A stretch of DNA of 64,000 nt from a virus, in IMG/VR virus record IMGVR_UViG_3300030521_000002, positions 1-64,000 of that record. One strand, given 5' to 3'. Positions 31,278 to 38,795 of the stretch are shown here, one piece after another. The notes below the pieces were generated by a model. That model saw only the letters and a program-made list of their open reading frames with translations, searched no databases and was not told the DNA's origin. Made by a program: the position numbers and the translations under genes. Every line of letters begins with the position of its first letter. The first letter of the stretch is position 1.

Positions 31278-31992
31278 TTTGTCTCCTCCTTTTCCATGAT
31301 TCTTTCCTTGCTTCCGCTATCTTCGCTTTACATCCAGGTGTATTTAGTGCCTTTTTGATGGCTGCCTTATGGGAGTCAGACAATCTTTTGTCTTCTCTTG
31401 CATCCCATTGCGCCTTGACTATCAGGGATATTTTCTTTTTAGTTTCTTCGCTACGCTTTCTGCCCTTATTTTTCATCGAGATACTTTTACACACAGCCAA
31501 AGACCGTTTCTTACCGACGGAAGCTTTTGGACCCATCCTCAACGCTTCTAATTGCTTTTCGGTTAGATTGCCTTTTCTCTGTTTAGACCAAAGCAATTTG
31601 GTTTCTTCTGTGGGCCTATACCAAGCTCTCCCTTTCTTCGATTTAGCAATATGTTCCTCAGATAGTTTTACTCCTAAACAACTACCAGCGGTTGGGCATT
31701 TATTATAGCCAGTATCTTGTTCAGCGGCTCTTAGTTTATCCATCCAAACCTGTTCTCTTGGAACACACATTTTCTTTTGGCAAGTTTCCAAAACAATAAA
31801 TTCAAAGGCTTCTTCACCATACTTTAACCAAGCCCTCTGCAAGTGTTTATTGTGATGTAAATCCCTCCTTAACAGACATTTGTGTATGTACCACCTCTTT
31901 TTGATAGAAACAGCAGCACTTCCTACATAGACTTTGAGCGAGATTTTATGCCGTATTGCATACACTCCTGTCTTGTAAATAGGTTTGGGCAT
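31246..31992 (-). CDS. Free-standing GIY-YIG homing endonuclease
   Basis: A 248-residue protein starting MPKPIYKTGVYAI. The GIY-like strand (TGVYAIRHK) and YVG strand (KVYVGSAAVSIKKRW) are followed by RDLHHNKHLQRAWLKYGEEA, the catalytic helix region, then NUMOD3-like repeats (KLSEEHIAKSKKG, RKRSEETKKKIS, RLSDSHKAAIKKA) that bind DNA. It is inserted between a small gene and the nuclease gene, whose start codon it overlaps. Known members promote their own spread by cutting allelic sites. Confidence 0.88.
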   Translation of the reverse strand: MPKPIYKTGVYAIRHKISLKVYVGSAAVSIKKRWYIHKCLLRRDLHHNKHLQRAWLKYGEEAFEFIVLETCQKKMCVPREQVWMDKLRAAEQDTGYNKCPTAGSCLGVKLSEEHIAKSKKGRAWYRPTEETKLLWSKQRKGNLTEKQLEALRMGPKASVGKKRSLAVCKSISMKNKGRKRSEETKKKISLIVKAQWDAREDKRLSDSHKAAIKKALNTPGCKAKIAEARKESWKRRRQNAETSHKKCG

Positions 31993-32003
31993 GTGCTTGT
32001 TCT

Positions 32004-32198
32004 TTATGCTTGGAGGGATTTCAGTAACATCGGTAGATTCTCAGCGTCTTCTAATACTTTCTGATCCATAATATCTGTTACAAGCCACAACCAACGATCC
32101 CTATTAAAAGTTACCCTAACCTTGCGCTTGTACTTCGCTTCGGCTGTGGTTTGTGCTTCTTCCACCAGCTTTTCATATTGCCAACGTCTGCTAGCCAT
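32004..32198 (-). CDS. Hypothetical small protein
   Basis: A 64-residue basic protein with two helices (WQYEKLVEEAQTTAEAKYKR, LEDAENLPMLLKSLQ). GAGGTTTAGGA upstream of the ATG. The GIY-YIG gene follows 12 nt downstream. Function unknown. Confidence 0.5.
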   Translation of the reverse strand: MASRRWQYEKLVEEAQTTAEAKYKRKVRVTFNRDRWLWLVTDIMDQKVLEDAENLPMLLKSLQA

Positions 32199-32207
32199 TC
32201 CTAAACC

Positions 32208-32297
32208 TCACTTATTGAGTTTGTGGCTGATAACAAACAATAGCCCAATAACCATTCCCAGTGCTAAGATCACTATACTTCCCTGTTCATACGTCAT
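32208..32297 (-). CDS. 29-residue single-span membrane microprotein
   Basis: A tiny gene whose ATG overlaps the UDG stop by 4 nt. Product MTYEQGSIVILALGMVIGLL..., one hydrophobic segment (residues 7-22) and a basic end (SHKLNK). Its position and coupling support translation; function unknown. Confidence 0.45.
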   Translation of the reverse strand: MTYEQGSIVILALGMVIGLLFVISHKLNK

Positions 32298-32998
32298 AGT
32301 TCACCAAAGGCTTCGGCTAGGGTTATGATACAACGCTTTATGGCGAGAGATTGCTGGATTTGTTCGCTGCGAAGTATGGCTGCCGGGTGCAGAATTGTGA
32401 TGATCTTAGGATAGAGCTGCGAAACTTTAGCAACAGGATTGCCGCGTTGTACAGCTTTAGATTTAGGGCTTGCTTCCTTGCTAAGTCCAGTTCTTGCAGT
32501 TTGAGATTCTGGGCTTGGGTGATGAGACGCATATTTGGGTTCCTGAAGAATCTTGGGGAGCCATTTGTAGGCTAGCTCTCCGACACACACAATCAACTTA
32601 GGTTTCGTCAAAGCTACCAATTCTACCACACGAGGAGCGCAAGCTTCTATCGAGGCTTTGGGAGGTTGTGCAGCCTTTTCTCCTTGCTGCATTGGCAGAC
32701 ATGCAATCAAATTGCTATATGCAAAGGTTGGTTCCCCCTCATTAGCAGCAACTGCTCGTTCGATAATCTTGTGCAGCAAGCGTCCGGCAGGCCCCACAAA
32801 AGGCTGTCCAATAACATCCTCACTTTGTCCAGGTGCTTCGCCCAACATAAGTACAGAAGCCGGGATAACACCCTTGAGCAGCACCACGTGATTACGCCCC
32901 TTACACAAATCACACCGCTGACAATCTCGCCATTTTATTTTGTGCATGTCCCAAGGTGAGAACAATTTAGCAAGCTTATTGGAAATTGGTTTAGGCAT
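32294..32998 (-). CDS. Family 4 (Fe-S type) uracil-DNA glycosylase
   Basis: A 234-residue protein from ATG at 32998 (MPKPISNK; TAATG overlap). The hallmark GEAPGQSEDVIGQPFVGPAG lies near residues 53-72, a CQRCDLC cluster near 26-32 and the HPAAILR motif near the C-terminus. Removes uracil from DNA. An insertion rich in Ser/Pro/Lys (about 160-190) precedes the last motif. Four Fe-S cysteines are typical; the downstream pair is not arranged as usual, so cluster binding should be checked. Confidence 0.82.
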   Translation of the reverse strand: MPKPISNKLAKLFSPWDMHKIKWRDCQRCDLCKGRNHVVLLKGVIPASVLMLGEAPGQSEDVIGQPFVGPAGRLLHKIIERAVAANEGEPTFAYSNLIACLPMQQGEKAAQPPKASIEACAPRVVELVALTKPKLIVCVGELAYKWLPKILQEPKYASHHPSPESQTARTGLSKEASPKSKAVQRGNPVAKVSQLYPKIITILHPAAILRSEQIQQSLAIKRCIITLAEAFGEL

Positions 32999-33198
32999 TA
33001 CGACTCCTGACAAGTTGCTACAAGTTCCGAGACCACTCGATGCGCATGGGACAAGATGATTATCTCATCAGCAAAGGCCCCCAAATCGTGCTTCATCATG
33101 CCGCCTCGGATTGTTCTTAGAACTTTCAAACACGTTTCCACTGCTTCATCCGGGGTATCTTCAAAGGCAAATTCATCAGTCTTTTCTAGGTCAATCAT
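32998..33198 (-). CDS. Hypothetical small acidic protein
   Basis: A 66-residue helical protein with an acidic start (MIDLEKTDEFAFEDTPDEAV). Its stop overlaps the UDG start. Acidic proteins beside a UDG recall Ugi-type inhibitors, but nothing specific supports that. Function unknown. Confidence 0.5.
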   Translation of the reverse strand: MIDLEKTDEFAFEDTPDEAVETCLKVLRTIRGGMMKHDLGAFADEIIILSHAHRVVSELVATCQES

Positions 33199-33209
33199 CT
33201 TGGGTTCCC

Positions 33210-33437
33210 TTATTGCTTAGTTGTTCGCCACAGGATTAAAGCACATCGCTTGAACATCCCATCGGCTAGAGAGTCGATTAACATTTCCGCCTGCTTATCC
33301 TCTAGCAAAGCTCGCATCAACGTACGATGTTTTTCAGTGGTAGATTCCAACCAATCTGTAGCAAGTTTAACCAGAGCATAAACTCGGTCAAATGCTGCTA
33401 AATCTTGGTCAAACTTCGATAGGTCAGGTAAGTCCAT
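33210..33437 (-). CDS. Hypothetical helical protein
   Basis: A 75-residue all-helical protein (FDRVYALVKLATDWLE, HRTLMRALLEDKQAEML). ATG overlaps the RuvC-like stop by 1 nt. Function unknown. Confidence 0.5.
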   Translation of the reverse strand: MDLPDLSKFDQDLAAFDRVYALVKLATDWLESTTEKHRTLMRALLEDKQAEMLIDSLADGMFKRCALILWRTTKQ

Positions 33438-33958
33438 TATCCTAATTTCCCTTCATGTAAACGCTGGCAATAAAGGGCAATCAACATTGCATCACAGACC
33501 GCTCGTTGTTTACCGAGAGTCTCTTTCCAGATTTCCTCTCGGGGGAATAACTGTTGGGCTTTTGCTCGCAGTCGGTCCTTCCACTTGTTAGTAGCCTCAC
33601 CTGCCTTGCGATTACTGATCCCCATTGCTTGTTGCCATTTGTAGGCTTGAACTGTCTCGAAGGGGATTTGAGCGGCAGTTAAAGCTGTTCTTAGGGCCAT
33701 ATAACTACCGTAGAGTTTAGACATAGGAGATTTTCCAATTCCTTTAATAGCTGGATGAATCCACTCAATAACTGCTGTAACATTAGAGTCTTTCAATCCA
33801 CTTATAAGAAACCAAATCCCAAGCTCTGTCTCAGGCATTGAGGCCCGTAAATCAAACATTCCACTGGGATAAATTGCTGCAATACCCCCATTGGCGCCTG
33901 GATCAATGCCTAGATACAAGCGGTCTTTAGTGATTGGTTTTGGCAAAACGGTATCCAT
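33437..33958 (-). CDS. RuvC-like Holliday junction resolvase
   Basis: A 173-residue RNase H-fold protein. Catalytic pattern: LGIDPGANGG (Asp about 19), VIEWIHP (Glu about 65) and AVCDAMLIALY (Asp about 156), as in phage RuvC-like resolvases. A TTG at 33946 would give the MPKPITK leader shared by its neighbours and has better spacing to the upstream AAGGG than the ATG at 33958, so the true start may be 33946. Resolves recombination or replication junctions before packaging. Confidence 0.8.
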   Translation of the reverse strand: MDTVLPKPITKDRLYLGIDPGANGGIAAIYPSGMFDLRASMPETELGIWFLISGLKDSNVTAVIEWIHPAIKGIGKSPMSKLYGSYMALRTALTAAQIPFETVQAYKWQQAMGISNRKAGEATNKWKDRLRAKAQQLFPREEIWKETLGKQRAVCDAMLIALYCQRLHEGKLG

Positions 33959-33972
33959 CCCTTTCTAGCAGG

Positions 33973-34140
33973 TTAATTCCTACCCATTCTTCCCCCATTA
34001 GGAACCACAATTCTCTTTCTGTCATCTAGCAGTAGAACCCTAGCCGCTGCTTTACAACCTACTTCACCCATTGAGGACTCGTTGATTTGCCGGCGGATAG
34101 GTCTGCCACAACATGAACAGGCTTGTATGTTGGAATTCAT
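33973..34140 (-). CDS. Small zinc-finger-like protein
   Basis: A 55-residue protein from ATG at 34140. Residues 6-12 hold CSCCGRPI, with one more Cys at about 27 (VGCKAAARVLLL). It resembles short phage zinc-binding proteins that start with CxxCGRxI and end GxxCxxK. A TTG at 34164 is possible. Function unknown. Confidence 0.5.
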   Translation of the reverse strand: MNSNIQACSCCGRPIRRQINESSMGEVGCKAAARVLLLDDRKRIVVPNGGRMGRN

Positions 34141-34141
34141 G

Positions 34142-34384
34142 TCAATTATTGTTTGGTTGTTCAAACTTTAATCTTCGCCAATCGTCGGCTATTTCTTCCA
34201 AAAGTTTTATCGTGTTTTCTCCATTAGCTTGATTTTTGGACAATCCTATAGCCATAACTTCGTGATGAAAAGCATCAAGAGCATCGTTAAAGGTTGCTGC
34301 AAAGTAAATCATAAGCGTAAAATCAAGCAGTTGCTCATGGGAAAGTTCTGCTATCTTACTCCGAAAATGCTCGCTACATGTCAT
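34142..34384 (-). CDS. Hypothetical helical protein
   Basis: An 80-residue helical protein (SEHFRSKIAELSHEQLLDF, TIKLLEEIADDWRRLKFE). No motif recognised. Coupled to neighbours by 2-nt spacing. Confidence 0.5.
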   Translation of the reverse strand: MTCSEHFRSKIAELSHEQLLDFTLMIYFAATFNDALDAFHHEVMAIGLSKNQANGENTIKLLEEIADDWRRLKFEQPNNN

Positions 34385-34386
34385 TG

Positions 34387-34605
34387 TCAGTTCCTTTTCC
34401 CCAAATTAGTAATTCCTACATGATCCCCAACAATACCTACTGAGACTCTAACACTAGCCCGCTTGGCAGCTTGTCTGACCTGTATGGCAAAGGAATGGGG
34501 CTCACAAAAGAAGTGTATATCCCTGCGAAATTCTTGGGTGTCTCCCTTCTTCCCTAACCAAGATTCCCAGGGATACTTGGCCCGTCTCCCGCGCTTAACC
34601 GGCAT
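34387..34605 (-). CDS. Basic small protein, perhaps DNA-binding
   Basis: A 72-residue basic protein starting MPVKRGRRAKYPWESWLG, then DIHFFCEPHSFAIQVRQAAK and a RVSVGIVGDHVGI beta part. Such 'YPWESW' proteins look like small phage DNA-binding or regulator proteins, but I cannot name a family. Ends in KRN before a TAG. Confidence 0.5.
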   Translation of the reverse strand: MPVKRGRRAKYPWESWLGKKGDTQEFRRDIHFFCEPHSFAIQVRQAAKRASVRVSVGIVGDHVGITNLGKRN

Positions 34606-34877
34606 TAGGGATACTCCTCAGTAAAAACAATGCCTAATGCTATCAGTAACATTCTTACGTCTTTTCTGGTTGCTGGATTTGGGGCGACATAGTCGAGTAG
34701 TCCTTCAATTCCATTTGTTGGAGGTCTTGGTGCCATTAAGTGCGGCTTATCATCGACTAACCGAATACAGAGCATATGCAATGACCCACCATCCGCACGA
34801 CGGAGTCCAGCCAACCATTTAACAGTAACGATCTTCATTTCTTCCGGAATTTCCACATCTTGCTTTTTCTTAGGCAT
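34605..34877 (-). CDS. Hypothetical protein
   Basis: A 90-residue protein from the ATG at 34877 (MPKKKQDVEIPEE), overlapping the previous stop by 8 nt in the ATGCCTAA arrangement seen elsewhere here. A small alpha/beta domain follows (VTVKWLAGLRRADGG). Function unknown. Confidence 0.5.
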   Translation of the reverse strand: MPKKKQDVEIPEEMKIVTVKWLAGLRRADGGSLHMLCIRLVDDKPHLMAPRPPTNGIEGLLDYVAPNPATRKDVRMLLIALGIVFTEEYP

Positions 34878-35061
34878 TAGGAACCTCAACTTGGGTAATC
34901 GGACCCTCAACATCCTCAGCATAGTATTCTGACAACCCGAGACACATTGTTCCGAGTAGGTTCTGATACCAAATGTACTTGCCTTCGATCGCTTGAGGCC
35001 AAGTTGGGCCAATGATAGTGTGCTTGTAACATTTGCCGATTTCAATCTCTGTGGGTTTCAT
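34870..35061 (-). CDS. Hypothetical protein
   Basis: A 63-residue beta-rich protein (EIGKCYKHTIIGPTWPQ, GKYIWYQNLLG). Starts directly after the stop of the gene at 35062. Function unknown. Confidence 0.5.
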   Translation of the reverse strand: MKPTEIEIGKCYKHTIIGPTWPQAIEGKYIWYQNLLGTMCLGLSEYYAEDVEGPITQVEVPNA

Positions 35062-35259
35062 TTAATCCACCTTAATTGGAATTACACATTCAACCAGTAT
35101 CCACTCATAACTGGGAACTGAGTTACCAAGCCAGTTAGTTGGAGCAAACCAGTGGTTGCCTTTGTAGTTATACCCCACGGCTGCTAGGCTACTACCACCA
35201 TCTTTCCAGTGGATTCGGTACAACCCTAAAGGTAGTTCATTTGCTTGCGCTTGTGTCAT
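35062..35259 (-). CDS. Hypothetical protein
   Basis: A 65-residue beta-rich protein with a compact fold signature (LGLYRIHWKDGGSSLAAVG, FAPTNW). The gene at 35259 overlaps its start by 1 nt. It looks like a duplicated small-domain type common in phage early operons; function unknown. Confidence 0.5.
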   Translation of the reverse strand: MTQAQANELPLGLYRIHWKDGGSSLAAVGYNYKGNHWFAPTNWLGNSVPSYEWILVECVIPIKVD

Positions 35260-35603
35260 TATTCAAATCCTGCTTTGGTTAAAGCTGCTCTGGATTTGGT
35301 AATCCAATCAAGATACAGATCGTCTAAGTCATCTGCTTGAGCAATCCCCATACCTTCTGCTATGGTGACTTCACCTCTAGCAGCCTTGCCATAAATACTT
35401 GCATCATATTTAACCGCCGCTTGGCAAGCAGCAATAAGTTCTGGGATAGCGAGGCATATTTTGAGAATTGCGCGGAGATTTGGCAGTAAGAAATGAAACG
35501 GTGGAATGATTGCCAATCCAGTTGCATCTCTGATACATGTCGTACTTCCATCACTCAAAACATCCTCCCGCCAAGGGAAGTGTAAATCGACTTTCGGTTG
35601 CAT
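35259..35603 (-). CDS. Hypothetical protein, first gene of the leftward early/middle operon
   Basis: A 114-residue protein with a beta start (DLHFPWREDVLSDGST) and helical remainder (LAIPELIAACQAAVKY, LDDLYLDWITKSRAALTKA). The LIAACQAAV helix recalls short phage hypothetical proteins. GGAGG precedes the ATG; it is the first gene left of the 35.6-36.0 kb control region. Confidence 0.5.
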   Translation of the reverse strand: MQPKVDLHFPWREDVLSDGSTTCIRDATGLAIIPPFHFLLPNLRAILKICLAIPELIAACQAAVKYDASIYGKAARGEVTIAEGMGIAQADDLDDLYLDWITKSRAALTKAGFE

Positions 35604-36015
35604 AGAATTTCCTCCATTTCCTTATAGCGTCAATATACCCGGTAAACGGCGGGAGCGGTTCACTTCCTGCGGAATAAGGCTAAACCGGACGATCCCGAAA
35701 ACATAGGGTCATCAGTAGTAACCTCTGGTGCGTTGACCCTGCCGGCGCAAGGGGGTCTCGAAAAACCCCGAGGAAAATAGGCTCGATACCGCCCTCAAAT
35801 AATTATTCCCTTAGCCACTAGCTATTCCACTAGACTTATATTATATTAGACTACGGGAGAGTGTTGTTATAGTAGTAGTTATCTACTACTTTACAGAGGG
35901 AAGTGTCAGACATACCCTTTCTAAATCTTCTTAAACCGGGCTTTACTCTTTCCGGTATTTCCTTATAGTGGTAATTCAATTAGGAATTAACCCTATCCTT
36001 AAGGAGAACCCTGCC
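35604..36015. promoter_or_regulatory. Divergent control region
   Basis: About 410 nt without a supportable gene between leftward (35603) and rightward (36016) operons. It includes a GC-rich part, a C/G-rich stretch near 35755-35780, an AT-rich part near 35800-35860, and a perfect hairpin at 35872-35891. Presumably the promoters for both sides, though no textbook -35/-10 pair stood out. Confidence 0.55.
35872..35891. repeat. Perfect short hairpin AGTAGTAG/CTACTACT
   Basis: An 8-bp stem with TTAT loop. The GTAGTA/TACTAC core also occurs in the inverted repeat at 13676-13730 of the other switch region, suggesting a common binding protein. Confidence 0.5.
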
Positions 36016-36291
36016 ATGCGAACCCGCGATGAGATTGACTCAGATGTAGAAGATACGGAGGGACAAATTGAAGAACTACGGGAACAGATAGGAGAGAAGG
36101 ATTCGGAGCTTCAATCACTAGGCCGGGAAATCTCCATTAAGGAGGATGAGCTTGACGAAGATAAAGATGAGCTATCAGACATGGAAGAAGAGTTGAGCGA
36201 ACTAAACAAAGAATTGCAAGATTTGGAAAACGCCTTATCGGAACTTAACACTGAACAATCAATGGAGGAAGATGAAGACGCGGAAGTTTGA
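36016..36291 (+). CDS. Acidic coiled-coil protein
   Basis: A 91-residue protein from ATG at 36016 with AAGGAG about 9 nt upstream. From residue 8 on it is a continuous heptad-like coiled coil rich in Glu, Asp, Leu and Lys (EIDSDVEDTEGQIEELREQI), probably a dimer or trimer. First rightward gene of this block. Function unknown. Confidence 0.6.
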   Translation: MRTRDEIDSDVEDTEGQIEELREQIGEKDSELQSLGREISIKEDELDEDKDELSDMEEELSELNKELQDLENALSELNTEQSMEEDEDAEV

Positions 36292-36313
36292 AACCCCTAA
36301 CTAGGAGCTAGTC

Positions 36314-36373
36314 ATGTTCAACAGCCCTTTAACTCGCACGGAGGCGCAAGATGGTAAGAATTATTTCTGCTAG
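36314..36373 (+). CDS. Possible 19-residue leader peptide
   Basis: ATG 4 nt after AGGAGCTAG, reading MFNSPLTRTEAQDGKNYFC then TAG. It overlaps the start of the next gene (36351), whose own GGAGG lies inside it. It may only serve translational coupling. Confidence 0.3.
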   Translation: MFNSPLTRTEAQDGKNYFC

Positions 36374-36566
36374 GGACTTGGGAGCAAGTCACTTCGATCT
36401 AGGGTGCGATTGCACCGCCGATGGGGTCGTTTATGAAAGCGACCTATCTATTTCGGCTAAGCCCCCCAAGCGTAGACTCTTGGAGGCTGAATTTGACATT
36501 CCGGTAACTACTGCCCAGCCGTTCTTGGGTGGTCAACCTTTAGTGACAAAGGAGAATTTGTGGTAA
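36351..36566 (+). CDS. Hypothetical protein
   Basis: A 71-residue protein with ACGGAGG upstream of the ATG. N-terminal beta region (MVRIISARDLGASHFDLGCD), then a basic segment. Function unknown. Confidence 0.5.
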   Translation: MVRIISARDLGASHFDLGCDCTADGVVYESDLSISAKPPKRRLLEAEFDIPVTTAQPFLGGQPLVTKENLW

Positions 36567-36859
36567 GGACTGCTTGGAAGCGAAACCTCAAGGAGTTCCA
36601 ACTCTTAACCAAGTTGGATCGACCGGAATACTTTGGATACCGTCAACTTCAATTGCATAAGGAGCTAACCCAGAATGCCGAAACTATTAACGAAACCGAC
36701 AACACCCAAGAAGGACAAGCAGCAGAAACCGTTGACCCCTACGTCCAAGAGTACGTCGCCCGAGAAGAGCGAAGAAAGAAACGGTTCAGCGGAGGCAAAG
36801 CCGGTCAAGAAATTAGCGAGTTCCAAGGAACCGAGAAAGATTCTGTACCCCGCAATTGA
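36560..36859 (+). CDS. Doubtful overlapping reading frame
   Basis: A 99-codon frame with a GTG start. Its first 38 residues lie in otherwise free sequence (VRTAWKRNLKEFQLLTKLD, a helical basic segment), but the remaining 62 codons overlap the ParB-like gene at 36675 out of frame and are polar, shadow-like sequence. It could be a short real gene that lost its stop, or spurious. Confidence 0.3.
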   Translation: MVRTAWKRNLKEFQLLTKLDRPEYFGYRQLQLHKELTQNAETINETDNTQEGQAAETVDPYVQEYVAREERRKKRFSGGKAGQEISEFQGTEKDSVPRN

Positions 36860-37970
36860 ACTTAAGATTTGTACCCCGAGTAGTCCACTCACGGTAGCCG
36901 ATGCTAAAAAACTACTCGAATGGCGGGAAGAGACGGAGCATGTCAAATTCGACGGAAAGGAATATGGCAGTGCTTTCCATACGAGGGGCAACGAAGAGAC
37001 ACGTAGGCGGGTTTGGTGTGCCAACAACCAGACGAATCGACCGATCGTGTGGCCAATGGTGGAAATGCTTTGGCAAGAGATTCTCCGGGGGAATTACCAA
37101 CTCAACGGAGAAACCATCATCATTGGCAAGACAGGGTTTGTCCTTAGCGGGCAGAACCGTTTGATTGCCTTAGTTCTAGCTGCCGAGATGTGGGCGGCTA
37201 AACCGGGACAATACAAAGAGGTTTGGAAGACCGAACCCACGATTACCGGGCTCGTGGTTGTGGGTATCGACGAAACCGATAAGGTGGTTAACACCATTGA
37301 TACGGGCAAACCTCGCGATATGGCAGACGTTTTCTACCGTAGCGAGTTCTTCGCCAAGTTCCACCCCAAGCAGCGCAAACCCCTGGCTAAGTTGGCCAAG
37401 TTTGCCCTGAAGATGCTTTGGCATCGTACGGGGGCCGATAAAGCGAATGCTTTTGCACCCCGGCAAACCCATGCTGAGAGCATCGACTTCGTGAAACGTC
37501 ACCCCAAGCTCTTGGAAGCGGTTAAGCACATCTATGAAGAAAATGGGACCGATGGCAAGATCAATCAGTTTCTTTCTCCGGGGTATGCCGCCGCTCTGAT
37601 GTACCTCCAAGCCGCTTGCCTTACCGAACGGGAGCGAGAAACCAAGGATGGCTATGGTGAGGTCGATACCCCTTCCGAGAAACTCCTCGATATGACCATG
37701 TGGGATAAATCCAGTGAATTCTGGGTAATGCTCGCCGGTCGTTCCAAGGAATTCGAGGCTGTGACCCAAGCCGTCGCCCAAGTTCGGGACTATGACCACG
37801 GCCTAGGTGGCTCGATCGACGAACGTACCACGATCCTCATCAATACGTGGAACGTCTGGACAAGCAACAAGAAGGTGACGTTGGCAGGGATTATGCCCAA
37901 GTACCATGACGGTGACGATGGCAAAACCCTGGTAGAAGTTCCTCACCTCGGTGGAATCGACGTGCGTTAG
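36675..37970 (+). CDS. ParB/Srx- or DGQHR-like protein, paralogue of 22666-23862
   Basis: A 431-residue protein starting MPKLLTKPTTPKKDKQQK. A Lys/Ser/Pro-rich N-terminal tail (1-60) precedes the same core as the gene at 22666-23862: RGNYQLNGETIIIGKTGFVL, SGQNRLIALVLAAEMW and VVNTIDTGKPRDMADVFYR. The S-G-Q-N-R element resembles the DGQHR/ParB signature. AAGGAGCTAACC precedes the ATG. The immediate neighbour at 38006 also has a ParB-type motif, so this is a cluster of related proteins. Function unknown. Confidence 0.6.
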   Translation: MPKLLTKPTTPKKDKQQKPLTPTSKSTSPEKSEERNGSAEAKPVKKLASSKEPRKILYPAIELKICTPSSPLTVADAKKLLEWREETEHVKFDGKEYGSAFHTRGNEETRRRVWCANNQTNRPIVWPMVEMLWQEILRGNYQLNGETIIIGKTGFVLSGQNRLIALVLAAEMWAAKPGQYKEVWKTEPTITGLVVVGIDETDKVVNTIDTGKPRDMADVFYRSEFFAKFHPKQRKPLAKLAKFALKMLWHRTGADKANAFAPRQTHAESIDFVKRHPKLLEAVKHIYEENGTDGKINQFLSPGYAAALMYLQAACLTERERETKDGYGEVDTPSEKLLDMTMWDKSSEFWVMLAGRSKEFEAVTQAVAQVRDYDHGLGGSIDERTTILINTWNVWTSNKKVTLAGIMPKYHDGDDGKTLVEVPHLGGIDVR

Positions 37971-38005
37971 GTGTTGTTTCAGTTCTTTCTTTTAAGGAGT
38001 TTGTG

Positions 38006-38635
38006 ATGCAAGTGAAAAATACCCCAATTAAGTCGCTTGTTAAGGCTGGTTACAACCCGCCAAAGCGGAGTAAAGCTGGTGGGAGCCTTACGCAGTTGGA
38101 GAAATCCATTGAAAAGATCGGCTTGGTTTATCCAATAGCCGTTACCAAAGAAATGGAAGTTATTGATGGGCATCGAAGAATAGCTGCCTGTCAAAAGCTA
38201 GGTTGGGATACTATCCCCGTGATCGTCGTAAGCGTTGAATCCCGCGAACTGGCTTATGCCGAAGTAAACGCCAATAATCTCAAGTTGTCTGGTAACGATA
38301 ACCTAACCGTGTATCTACAAAACCCCGACGCGGTTACTAAGAAAGCAGATCGGCGGTTTGAATCCGTCGAAGAGATAATTGGCAAAGTCTTACTCAAGCA
38401 GATTTGCAGTCGTGGGTTTTCTTTATCCACCGTGGGTATCGCAAGGCGAGCTTGCATCTACGTTGGTAAAGGAACGGACGATAAGTCGTTCCTAAAGCGA
38501 ACTATCGCTTGGCTGATTCGCTACCGCAACCAACACTTGATTCGTGGATACATGGTTTTTCAATCACCGCCGCAAGTTCTTTATCGGGCGATTATGAAGA
38601 ACAAGGACATTCGGGTTAAGTACACAACCCAGTGA
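38006..38635 (+). CDS. ParB N-terminal-domain protein
   Basis: A 210-residue protein. The core is a ParB-type domain: LTQLEKSIEKIGLVYPIAV, EVIDGHRRIAACQKLGWDTI (about residues 49-68) and an AYAEVNANN element. Standard ParB would continue with a helix-turn-helix; here the C-terminal 100 residues are basic and helical. AAGGAG lies 7 nt before the ATG at 38006. ParB-type phage proteins can be partition proteins or nucleases/regulators; no ParA is seen here. Confidence 0.75.
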   Translation: MQVKNTPIKSLVKAGYNPPKRSKAGGSLTQLEKSIEKIGLVYPIAVTKEMEVIDGHRRIAACQKLGWDTIPVIVVSVESRELAYAEVNANNLKLSGNDNLTVYLQNPDAVTKKADRRFESVEEIIGKVLLKQICSRGFSLSTVGIARRACIYVGKGTDDKSFLKRTIAWLIRYRNQHLIRGYMVFQSPPQVLYRAIMKNKDIRVKYTTQ

Positions 38636-38646
38636 TCGAAGTAACT

Positions 38647-38687
38647 AATACCCCGCAGGTTCTTTCGAGAGCTTGCGGGGTATTTTT
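38647..38687 (+). terminator. Rho-independent terminator
   Basis: Stem ATACCCCGCA (38648-38657) / TGCGGGGTAT (38674-38683) followed by TTTT. Located 12 nt after the ParB-like stop, it ends the 36.0-38.6 kb transcript. Confidence 0.88.
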
Positions 38688-38722
38688 ATGTACCCACCCG
38701 AACGTAGGGTAGCTTATAAGGG

Positions 38723-38738
38723 CCGGATTGGGTATAAT
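38723..38738 (+). promoter_or_regulatory. Promoter-like element, GGATTGGGTATAATTG
   Basis: Contains a perfect TATAAT (38733-38738 inside the element). No good -35 at 17 nt, so an extended -10 or phage-modified promoter is possible. A near-identical element lies at 43185. It precedes the gene at 38796. Confidence 0.5.
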
Positions 38739-38795
38739 TGTTTACTGTGAGGCGCAAGCCGGAAGATCAATTACCCTAATGAGCAGGAAGTCAGT

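Noticed and set aside
32998-33198. Ugi-like uracil glycosylase inhibitor
   Set aside because: Acidic and beside a UDG gene, but without any recognisable Ugi pattern; helical rather than beta-type.
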